Shown: one piece after another, positions 1 through 5,878 of the stretch
Layout of the letters: every line of letters begins with the position of its first letter
How positions within the stretch are numbered: position 1 is the stretch's first letter
Assembly: GCA_964525595.1 (NCBI GenBank)
Contig: CAZGHF010000014.1
Coordinates: forward strand, 1 to 14,780
DNA length: 14,780 bases
Origin: CAZGHF01 sp964525595
GTDB taxonomy: Bacteria; Patescibacteriota; Minisyncoccia; UBA6257; GWB1-50-10
Direction of reading: 5' to 3'
Program-made: the position numbers and the translations under genes
The notes under the pieces: model-generated
Databases searched by the model: none
Seen by the model: the letters and a program-made list of their open reading frames with translations, nothing else
Told to the model about the DNA's origin: nothing

Positions 1-1
1 A

Positions 2-163
2 CTCTCTGCCGCTCTAAATGAAGACTCGGGGACAATTGAAGAGGTTTACGAGCCGTACCTGATGAGTCTGGGCTTCCTTGAGAGAACGCAGTTGGGACGA
101 ATAGCCACCAGAGGCTCTTATAAACATCTAAGTCTCTCTCCGCCAAAGGGCACCCTCCTCTAG
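2..163 (+). CDS. ruvB: RuvB C-terminal end (Holliday junction branch-migration ATPase), 5' truncated by window edge
   Basis: RuvB is the hexameric AAA+ motor that, with RuvA, drives branch migration of Holliday junctions before RuvC cleaves them. Only the last 53 residues and a TAG stop are visible. They read as the winged-helix DNA-binding end of RuvB: a segment resembling 'ALNEDSGTIEEVYEPYLM', then 'GFLERT', 'GRIATRGSY' and 'HL', all hallmarks of the RuvB C-terminus. The ATPase domains lie outside the window. tsaE starts 6 nt after the stop, so the two are probably co-transcribed. ruvC is about 5 kb downstream on the same strand, and ruvA is not in view. The identification rests on recalled family sequence but is quite specific. 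Confidence 0.92.
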   Translation, partial: LSAALNEDSGTIEEVYEPYLMSLGFLERTQLGRIATRGSYKHLSLSPPKGTLL

Positions 164-169
164 GGTTTT

Positions 170-628
170 ATGACCTTGCTATTATCTTCTCCGACAGAAA
201 CCCGAAAAGCTGCTGCTCTTCTTGCTAAAGAAATTAAGAAAACAAAAAATCAGCCAAAAAGTGCCCTTGTTATAGGTCTCAGTGGTAATCTTGGAACCGG
301 AAAGACAACTTTTATTCAGGGCTTTGCTCGCGGCCTCAAGATAAAAAGGAAAATCACAAGTCCCACCTTTTTAATCTTTCGTTCCTATAAGCTAAGAGCC
401 GCAAACTACAAGTTTTTCTATCACGTTGACGTTTACCGCATCGAAAAAGCCGGAGATATCCAAGCGCTCGGTTTTAAAGAAATAATCAAAAATCCAAAAA
501 ACATCGTAATTATCGAATGGGCAGATATACCAAAAATCCCACTCACTAACACATCTCTTAGCGTAAATCTCAAGCACCGGAAAGAAAGGCACGAGAGAAA
601 GATAAATCTTAAAACCCAAACAAAATGA
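170..628 (+). CDS. tsaE: TsaE, ATPase of the tRNA t6A37 threonylcarbamoyl-transfer complex
   Basis: TsaE is the P-loop ATPase that works with TsaB and TsaD to make N6-threonylcarbamoyladenosine at position 37 of ANN-decoding tRNAs in the cytoplasm. The 152-residue protein has the family's usual size. It shows a Walker A loop GNLGTGKT at residues 39-46, the 'SPTF' switch at 64-67, the 'HVDVYR' motif at 85-90 with Asp87, and 'IIEWAD' at 114-119. The ATG at 170 lies 6 nt after the ruvB stop, with only a weak AGGG (162-165) before it. The last bases overlap the polA start (ATGA, 625-628), implying translational coupling. The C-terminal 25 residues are very basic, a poorly conserved tail. TsaB and TsaD are not in the window. 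Confidence 0.94.
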   Translation: MTLLLSSPTETRKAAALLAKEIKKTKNQPKSALVIGLSGNLGTGKTTFIQGFARGLKIKRKITSPTFLIFRSYKLRAANYKFFYHVDVYRIEKAGDIQALGFKEIIKNPKNIVIIEWADIPKIPLTNTSLSVNLKHRKERHERKINLKTQTK

Positions 629-3081
629 ATCCCAACAAGTTAAGACCCCTTCTTCTGATAGATGCGAACTCTTTGATTCATCGGGCTTATCATGCTCTTC
701 CTCCCCTTACCACTCCCGAAGGAAAACCAATCGGCGCTATTTACGGACTCTCTAGTATGCTCCTTAAAATCTTAAGAGAAGAAAAACCGGATTACGCTGC
801 CGTCGCTTTTGACACGCCGGAGACGACTTTCCGTGAAGGGCTTTTCAAAGATTATAAAGCACACCGTCCGGAGACCGACGAAGAACTTGTCGGACAGCTT
901 GCTGAAGCTCGTAAACTTTTTCAAAAATTCAAGATTCAATATTTCGAAAAGGCGGGGTTTGAAGCAGACGACATAATTGCAACCCTGGTCAAAAAATTCG
1001 GGAGTGAAAAGAATCTTAAAATAATAATTCTAACAGGCGATTTGGACGCTCTTCAACTCGTTCAAAAAAACAAAGTGATCGTAAAAACACCGAAAAAAGG
1101 GGTTAGTGAAACAATAATCTATAACGAGGAAAAGGTTAAAGAACGATACGGATTAAGCCCCAACAAGCTCTGCGACTATAAAGGACTGGTTGGTGACCCC
1201 TCCGACAACGTCCCCGGTGTCCCGGGGGTAGGACCGAAAACCGCAAGCAAGCTCATCCAAAAACACGGCAGCTTAGAAAAACTTTACAGAGAACTCAAAA
1301 GCGCGAAGAACAAACTTGAGGAAAAGATATTAGAGAACAAAGAAAAAGCTTTCTTCTCAAAAAAGCTGGTTGAGCTCCAGCAGGACATTCCGCTAGAAGT
1401 TATCTTGAAAAACTTATCTTTAAGCCTGTCAGACAAAAAAGAGCTGGTTGAGTATTTCGGCGAACTCGGATTTCAGAGCTTGATTAAAAGATCTTTTGGC
1501 GTGCCTGGCAGTCCAAAACCGTACCCCAAAACGAAAAAAAAGGACGTCGTCTTTATAACCGACTCTCTTAGCCTACGGAAAAAAACCGAGTTGTTCGACC
1601 CTAAAAAAACTAAAGTTGCTTTTGACTGGAAAACTATTTTAAAAGATTCAAAAAAACAGGGTTTTGCCCCGACCCCGCCCTTTTTTGACCTGAAAATCGC
1701 GGGCTGGCTCATTAATCCAGACCAGAAAGACTTTAGTTTAAAAGCTCTGTCGGAGAGGTTTTTTGCGAAAGAGTTTAGCGAGTCTGATAAGGAAGCGCTG
1801 GCTCGACTCTACGGTTTTCTCAAGGAAAAGCTTGATGAACACGAACTCACAAGTATTTTCGAAAAAATTGAGATGCCGCTCATTGAAGTCCTTGCAGAAA
1901 TGGAAGATTGGGGAATTGGTGTAAATGTTTCTATTTTAAAATCGCTTGAGGAAGAAGTTGAAAAAGAGCTGGAAGAACTCGCGAAAAAAATTTACCGAGA
2001 AGCGGGAACTGTTTTTAACATTAACTCTTCTCAACAGGTTGCTAGCACTCTTTTTGAGAAACTGGGTATTGAAGAAACAAGTGTAAAAACAACAACGGGT
2101 CAGCGCTCAACTTCTTCAGAAGTTTTAAGAAAAATAAAAGACAAGCATTCGATAGTTAAACTAATTATCGAATACCGAGAAAACTTCAAGATTAAGTCCT
2201 CTTTTATAAGGCCTCTTATTGAAATGATCCAGGAAGACGGCCGAATACATACAACTTTCCTCCAAACCGGCACTGCCACCGGACGTCTCTCTTCCGAAAA
2301 ACCGAACCTTCAGAACCTCCCTCAAGAATCAAAATGGTCAAAAAAATTAAGAAGCGCGCTCGTTGCCCAACCCAAGTTCAGCTTTTTAGGACTCGACTAC
2401 TCTCAACTTGAACTAAGACTTTTGGCTCACGCCTCAGGAGACGATAAACTGAGGTCGGCTTTTCTTGAAGGTGCTGACGCTCACAAAGTAACCGCGGCTC
2501 AGATTTTTAACGTTTCGCTTGAAAAAGTAACACCGGCAATGCGCCGTCTCGGTAAAACTCTCAACTTCGGTGTTGTCTACGGAATGGGGCCAAGGGCTTT
2601 CGCGGGCGTCGCTGGAATATCTTTCGAGAAAGCTAAAAAAATCATAGAAGAATATTTCAATGACTTTCCGGGCGTAAAAAACTGGCAAGACAAAATAAAA
2701 AGCGATGTTCAAGCTTTCGGATTCATAAAAAACGAAAATGGTCGGCGTCGCTGGTTTTCAGGCATCGGTAAAGAATCTTATCGACTGGACGAGATTGAGC
2801 GGGCGGCGATAAACATGCCTATTCAAAGCTTGGGAGCAGATATTCTGAAACTCGCAATGATAGAAAGTTTCCGGAAATTAAAAGAAAAAGAGTGGCTTGA
2901 AGGGAAAGTAAAGCCTGTTCTTACCATCCATGATGAATTGCTCTTCGAAGTCGGCGATGATATTCTTAAGAGTGTTTCTGTCCTTCTTAAAGAGATTATG
3001 GAGAGTGTTTATAAAATTTCCGTTCCTCTTGAGGTGGAAATAAAAATCGGCAAAAGTTTAGGTGAGCTTCATGCTCAGTAG
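625..3081 (+). CDS. polA: DNA polymerase I (5'-nuclease plus polymerase; proofreading domain degenerate)
   Basis: Family A polymerase for Okazaki-fragment maturation and repair gap filling; 818 residues. Residues 1 to about 290 form the 5'-3' flap nuclease, with acidic metal ligands in 'LLIDANS' (Asp13), 'AFDTPE' (Asp63), 'EADD' (114-117), 'TGDLD' (137-141) and 'GDPSDN' (190-195), followed by the helix-hairpin-helix 'GVPGVGPKTA'. Residues about 300-410 are a shrunken 3'-5' exonuclease fold: 'VAFDWKTIL' and 'FFDLKIAGWLI' align with the later part of the Klenow exonuclease, but the first DxE metal motif is missing, so no proofreading is predicted. The polymerase has motif A DYSQLELR (591-598), motif B R640/K644/F648/Y652-G, and motif C HDE (769-771). 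Phe648 corresponds to the Klenow Phe762 position. The start overlaps the tsaE stop. A 129-nt gap with no recognised gene follows. Confidence 0.98.
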   Translation: MNPNKLRPLLLIDANSLIHRAYHALPPLTTPEGKPIGAIYGLSSMLLKILREEKPDYAAVAFDTPETTFREGLFKDYKAHRPETDEELVGQLAEARKLFQKFKIQYFEKAGFEADDIIATLVKKFGSEKNLKIIILTGDLDALQLVQKNKVIVKTPKKGVSETIIYNEEKVKERYGLSPNKLCDYKGLVGDPSDNVPGVPGVGPKTASKLIQKHGSLEKLYRELKSAKNKLEEKILENKEKAFFSKKLVELQQDIPLEVILKNLSLSLSDKKELVEYFGELGFQSLIKRSFGVPGSPKPYPKTKKKDVVFITDSLSLRKKTELFDPKKTKVAFDWKTILKDSKKQGFAPTPPFFDLKIAGWLINPDQKDFSLKALSERFFAKEFSESDKEALARLYGFLKEKLDEHELTSIFEKIEMPLIEVLAEMEDWGIGVNVSILKSLEEEVEKELEELAKKIYREAGTVFNINSSQQVASTLFEKLGIEETSVKTTTGQRSTSSEVLRKIKDKHSIVKLIIEYRENFKIKSSFIRPLIEMIQEDGRIHTTFLQTGTATGRLSSEKPNLQNLPQESKWSKKLRSALVAQPKFSFLGLDYSQLELRLLAHASGDDKLRSAFLEGADAHKVTAAQIFNVSLEKVTPAMRRLGKTLNFGVVYGMGPRAFAGVAGISFEKAKKIIEEYFNDFPGVKNWQDKIKSDVQAFGFIKNENGRRRWFSGIGKESYRLDEIERAAINMPIQSLGADILKLAMIESFRKLKEKEWLEGKVKPVLTIHDELLFEVGDDILKSVSVLLKEIMESVYKISVPLEVEIKIGKSLGELHAQ

Positions 3082-3210
3082 AGTTACGCCGCCACTTTCT
3101 AAATATTAAAGCAAATCCAAAAAATAATTCCTTCAATAAAATTAAGAACAAATAAATTTCGAGACTGATAACGGAGCGTCTTTAACACAAGCGACGCAAT
3201 CATACTGGGC

Positions 3211-4548
3211 ATGTTGAAGAAAACCAAAAAAATTCGTGAGAGACTGGGTGTTTATATGAGAAGTCCCCAGATTTTCTCGCTTTTTGTGATCTCCGTTGTC
3301 ACGATAGTGATTTTCGGAATAAACGCCTTTTTCGCACCTCCACTCCTTATAATAGCTCTCATCATCGCTTTTATTGCTGTTTTTCTTGTTGTAGCAAACA
3401 GCTATCTAAAAATTGCCAAGTTAAGTTATGAAGCGGCCTCCGAAAACACCAAGTTTCAAGCCGTTGCCGAAAGTCTCAAAGACGGCGTAATTCTCTATGA
3501 TAGTAGTTTTAAAATCCTTAACTTAAACCGAGCTGCCGAAGAAATCCTAGGAGTAAACTCTCAGGAAGTGATCGGAAAAAAAATAACCCCTCAGCTGATG
3601 AAGAATCCAAAGTTGAAAATTCTCACCCAGGTTCTTTTTCCAGCCCTAGCACCTGCTGCAACCGAGCTTTCGACGGACTCTTGGCCCCAAATAGTACGAA
3701 TTGAAACTGAGGATCCGCCGCTAAAACTCTACACCACTCTTAATCGACTAAGTGACGCTCGCAAAAAAACAACTGGCTTTGTAAAAATTGTTCGCGACGA
3801 AACTCGTGAGAGGGAAATAGTCAAATCCAAAGGCGAATTCGTAAGCGTTGCCGCCCACAATCTTCGTACTCCTCTTACCGCGCTTAATTGGTCACTTGAA
3901 AGTTTAAGTAGTGAATTAAACGACAGACCAGAGTTGCAGGAAAAGATCAAAAACAGTTTGGACATCGCCGAGAGGATGATTAAAACCGTAAATGATTTCC
4001 TGGATGTAGCTAAAATTGAAGAAGGTAAATTCGGCTATAAATTTGAAGATGTTGAACTCTCTCAATTCATAAACCAAATTGTTTCACACGTAAAACCGGT
4101 GGCTGATGGATACGGTGTCAGCCTTCATTTTAAGGGCGGGGAGCAAAAATACAAGGTGAGAATTGACTCCAGCCGCCTCGGAACGGTTATCACTAATATC
4201 CTCGACAATGCGATAAGATACAACACCAAGGGGGGTAGTGTTACCATCTCACTTAAAGAAATTCGGGATAAAGGAAACTTTGTCAGAATTAGTATCTCGG
4301 ACACCGGCATTGGCATTCCACAAGAAGACCTGAATAAGATTTTCGAAAAATTCCACCGAAGCCAAAATGCAATTCAGACAGAACCGAACGGAAGCGGTTT
4401 AGGTCTCTACATAGCGAAAAACATAATAAAACGCCTTGGTGGTGATATTGGCGTCGAATCCACACTGAGAAGAGGAACCACATTCTGGTTCACCTTGCCC
4501 CTGGATAAATCGCTGGTTCCGGAGAAAAAAATAGTTTACGAGGAATAG
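3211..4548 (+). CDS. Membrane-bound PAS sensor histidine kinase, orphan
   Basis: Two-component sensor kinase, 445 residues. A basic N-terminus is followed by two hydrophobic helices (about 20-40 and 43-64) joined by a very short loop, so there is almost no extracytoplasmic sensor. A PAS domain (about 78-190) begins 'FQAVAESLKDGVILYD'. The dimerisation/phosphoacceptor helix has 'AAHNLRTPLTAL' with His216 as the predicted phosphorylated residue; the usual Glu after His is Asn217. The ATPase domain has an N-box (329-338, 'NILDNAIRYN'), G1 'DTGIGIP' (364-370), F-box 'KIFEKFHRS' and G2 'GSGLGL' (394-399), all intact. No response regulator is in the window. The ATG at 3211 has no Shine-Dalgarno; an in-frame ATG at 3256 would remove only a basic leader. 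The signal sensed is unknown, but the topology suggests a membrane or cytoplasmic cue. Confidence 0.93.
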   Translation: MLKKTKKIRERLGVYMRSPQIFSLFVISVVTIVIFGINAFFAPPLLIIALIIAFIAVFLVVANSYLKIAKLSYEAASENTKFQAVAESLKDGVILYDSSFKILNLNRAAEEILGVNSQEVIGKKITPQLMKNPKLKILTQVLFPALAPAATELSTDSWPQIVRIETEDPPLKLYTTLNRLSDARKKTTGFVKIVRDETREREIVKSKGEFVSVAAHNLRTPLTALNWSLESLSSELNDRPELQEKIKNSLDIAERMIKTVNDFLDVAKIEEGKFGYKFEDVELSQFINQIVSHVKPVADGYGVSLHFKGGEQKYKVRIDSSRLGTVITNILDNAIRYNTKGGSVTISLKEIRDKGNFVRISISDTGIGIPQEDLNKIFEKFHRSQNAIQTEPNGSGLGLYIAKNIIKRLGGDIGVESTLRRGTTFWFTLPLDKSLVPEKKIVYEE

Positions 4549-4568
4549 GGGCTTTCTCTAAATTTGGC

Positions 4569-5102
4569 ATGGCTGGGCACAATAAATGGAAACAGATTAA
4601 GGAAAAGAAAGGAATTCTTGATAAAAAAAGGAGTGCCCTTTTTTCAAAAATATTAAAAGCGATCGCGGTTGCCGCAAAAGACGAACCAAAACCCGAGTTT
4701 AATCCTCGTCTTAAAGCGGCCATTGAAAGAGCAAAAGAATCAAATGTTCCGCAAGAGAATATTAAAAGAGCAATTAAAAAAGTTAAAGAACGAGAAAAAA
4801 ACCTTAAAGAAATCATCATTGAGGCTTATGGACCAAGCGGTGTTGCTTTCATAATTGAAGCGATTACCGACAGCAGGCTGAGAACGATTCAGGAAATTAA
4901 AAAAATTCTTAAGGAAAACAACGGAAGAATTGCCGAGCCGGGCGCAACCGCTTGGGTGTTCGAGTCGTCGCCGGAAAAAGAATGGCGACCGAAGTTCCGG
5001 CAAGAAGCCGGTGATGAAAATAAAAATAAGGTCGAGGAACTCATTCGCTCTTTAGAGGAACACGAAGACATTCAAAGGGTTTACACCAACTTGTTGCCAT
5101 GA
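4569..5102 (+). CDS. yebC: Short YebC/PmpR-family protein (C-terminal domain internally reduced)
   Basis: YebC/PmpR proteins are cytoplasmic nucleic-acid-binding factors described as transcription regulators and, for some members, as translation factors helping ribosomes through difficult peptide stretches. The N-terminus 'MAGHNKWKQIKEKKG' is diagnostic, followed by 'NPRLKAAIERAKESNVPQENIKRAI' type residues (45-69), 'EAYGPSGVAFIIEAITD' (85-101) and 'NNGRIAEPGATAWVF' (117-131). The protein has 177 residues where the family usually has about 240. It runs from the domain II end almost directly into the terminal helix and 'VYTNL' (171-175), so much of domain III seems to be missing. The start is 20 nt after the kinase stop without a Shine-Dalgarno. 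Its TGA overlaps the ruvC ATG (ATGA, 5099-5102); yebC next to ruvC is a widespread arrangement, for example in E. coli. Confidence 0.93.
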   Translation: MAGHNKWKQIKEKKGILDKKRSALFSKILKAIAVAAKDEPKPEFNPRLKAAIERAKESNVPQENIKRAIKKVKEREKNLKEIIIEAYGPSGVAFIIEAITDSRLRTIQEIKKILKENNGRIAEPGATAWVFESSPEKEWRPKFRQEAGDENKNKVEELIRSLEEHEDIQRVYTNLLP

Positions 5103-5569
5103 TTATATTGGGCATTGACCCCGGTACGACAAGGATAGGTTACGGTGTTATTAGGAAAAACAGCGGTTCGTTGGAGTATCTGGACAGCGGCCTCATTAAG
5201 CTGTCTAACGCTGACAGTAAGAAAAATTTGGTTGTTTTGGAAAAAGAAATAAAAACCATTATTAAAAAACATAAGCCAGCGCGGACAGGTTTGGAAAAAC
5301 TTTATTTTACAAAAAATAAGAAGACAGCCATCGCCGTAGCTGAAGCAAGGGGTGTGATTTTAAACACAATAATAAAAACCGGCACTCCTTTTTTCGAAAT
5401 CGGGCCCAGTGAAGTAAAGCTTGCTGTGACCGGCGACGGCCGAGCTTCAAAAGAATCGGTTGCTAAAATGGTAAATTATTTTCTCGGAATTAAAATCAAG
5501 AAAACAGAAGATGATATAAGCGATGCTCTGGCTATTGCTATTGCTATTAGCAATAAATGGGGAGATTGA
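5099..5569 (+). CDS. ruvC: RuvC, Holliday junction resolvase
   Basis: RuvC is a dimeric RNase H-fold endonuclease that cuts Holliday junctions symmetrically, guided by RuvAB. The 156 residues match normal size. The first strand carries Asp7 in 'GIDPGTTRIGYGVI', then Glu66 in 'GLEKLYF', 'AVAEARGVI' (79-87), 'IGPSEVK' (101-107), and the C-terminal acidic pair Asp139 and Asp142 in 'DDISDALAIA'. This reproduces the four-carboxylate active site of the E. coli enzyme. The start is fixed by the ATGA overlap with yebC. The stop codon at 5567-5569 abuts the outer arm of a large inverted repeat, so the 3' end of the mRNA may be structured. The C-terminus is short and contains an Ala-Ile-Ala-Ile run. 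ruvB lies upstream in the window; ruvA was not seen. Confidence 0.96.
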   Translation: MIILGIDPGTTRIGYGVIRKNSGSLEYLDSGLIKLSNADSKKNLVVLEKEIKTIIKKHKPARTGLEKLYFTKNKKTAIAVAEARGVILNTIIKTGTPFFEIGPSEVKLAVTGDGRASKESVAKMVNYFLGIKIKKTEDDISDALAIAIAISNKWGD

Positions 5570-5641
5570 CCCCGATAGTAATAAGCCGCCCCTTTGGTGG
5601 CTGACGCCACTGCCTATGGCAGGGCGGATTACTATCGGGGT
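5569..5641. repeat. Large branched inverted repeat (REP/MITE-like element) just after ruvC
   Basis: The outer arms CCCCGATAGTAAT (5570-5582) and ATTACTATCGGGG (5628-5640) are perfectly complementary over 13 bp, extended by one A-T pair. After an unpaired AAG (5583-5585) they continue as CCGCCC (5586-5591) against GGGCGG (5622-5627). The interior holds two smaller hairpins, GTGGC-TGAC-GCCAC and TGCC-TAT-GGCA, giving a predicted cruciform or three-way-junction shape. A direct repeat TTGACCC flanks it (5566-5572 and 5641-5647), as a 7-bp target duplication would. No open reading frame lies inside, and no T-run follows the right arm, so it is not a standard terminator. A non-autonomous mobile or REP-type element is the best guess; no second copy is in the window. 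Confidence 0.72.
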
Positions 5642-5668
5642 TGACCCACCAAAACCCTTGATTATACT
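5641..5668 (+). promoter_or_regulatory. Predicted sigma70-type promoter for a short transcript
   Basis: TTGACC (5641-5646) and TATACT (5663-5668) are separated by 16 bp, each one or two bases from the -35/-10 consensus. Transcription would start near 5675, well upstream of the PBP gene and ahead of a terminator at 5780-5816. The -35 hexamer lies in the right-hand copy of the TTGACCC direct repeat flanking the inverted repeat, so insertion of that element could have created or duplicated this promoter. Prediction from sequence only. Confidence 0.5.
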
Positions 5669-5722
5669 TCTCTAGAAATAAAAGCCGGGTTCCAGCCAAA
5701 GGTCGTATCCAAAATCTAATTT

Positions 5723-5770
5723 ATGGCTATTTTCGACAAAGAGCTTCTAGAAGAAAGCTTAGATTACTAG
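5723..5770 (+). CDS. Possible 15-residue peptide frame (MAIFDKELLEESLDY)
   Basis: An ATG at 5723 opens 15 codons ending in TAG at 5768-5770, only 10 nt before the terminator stem. The peptide is acidic, could form a short amphipathic helix and has no recognised motif. There is no Shine-Dalgarno, but most genes in this window also lack one. A frame of this length is expected by chance, so it is recorded only because it sits neatly between a promoter and a terminator. It might instead be sequence of a structured RNA. Confidence 0.15.
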   Translation: MAIFDKELLEESLDY

Positions 5771-5779
5771 AAAACAAGA

Positions 5780-5816
5780 GCCCCGCCTTTTTCTCACAGA
5801 CAGGCCGGGGTTTTTA
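5780..5816 (+). terminator. Rho-independent terminator upstream of the PBP gene
   Basis: CCCCGCC (5781-5787) can pair with GGCCGGGG (5803-5810), with one bulged base and a pyrimidine-rich loop, followed directly by TTTTTATTT (5811-5819). This is a typical intrinsic terminator on the + strand. It ends transcription from the candidate promoter at 5641-5668 and any readthrough from ruvC, isolating the PBP gene. Confidence 0.75.
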
Positions 5817-5844
5817 TTTGTTTCTTAAAAGATTTGCAGTAGAA

Positions 5845-5873
5845 TTTAAAACAAGCCTAAAAGACGCTATAAA
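5845..5873 (+). promoter_or_regulatory. Predicted PBP promoter very close to the start codon
   Basis: TTTAAA (5845-5850), a 17-bp spacer and TATAAA (5868-5873) form a plausible sigma70 promoter. Only 5 nt separate the -10 box from the ATG at 5879 (8 nt from the ATG at 5882). Transcription would begin at or within the start codon, giving a leaderless or nearly leaderless mRNA, consistent with the absence of a Shine-Dalgarno. Confidence 0.5.
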
Positions 5874-5878
5874 ATAGT

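Larger units (their letters stand above)
5675..5816 (+). ncRNA. Candidate small structured RNA or short-peptide transcript between ruvC and the PBP gene
   Basis: The interval between the predicted promoter and the terminator would give an RNA of about 140 nt. Its middle can pair AATCTAA (5713-5719) with TTAGATT (5759-5765) and AGCTT (5742-5746) with AAGCT (5755-5759), forming a bulged long-range stem just before the terminator. I recognise no known RNA family (not tRNA, tmRNA, 6S or SRP by eye). A 15-codon reading frame lies within it and is listed separately. It could be a regulatory RNA, a leader remnant or non-functional transcription. No homologous sequence has been compared, so confidence is low. 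Confidence 0.3.

Noticed and set aside
5570..5640. Inverted repeat after ruvC as a Rho-independent terminator
   Set aside because: No T-tract follows the right arm on either strand, and the structure is branched and much longer than a usual terminator stem.
5680..5710. GGGTTCCAGCC resembling a tRNA T-loop
   Set aside because: No acceptor, D or anticodon stems can be assembled around it.
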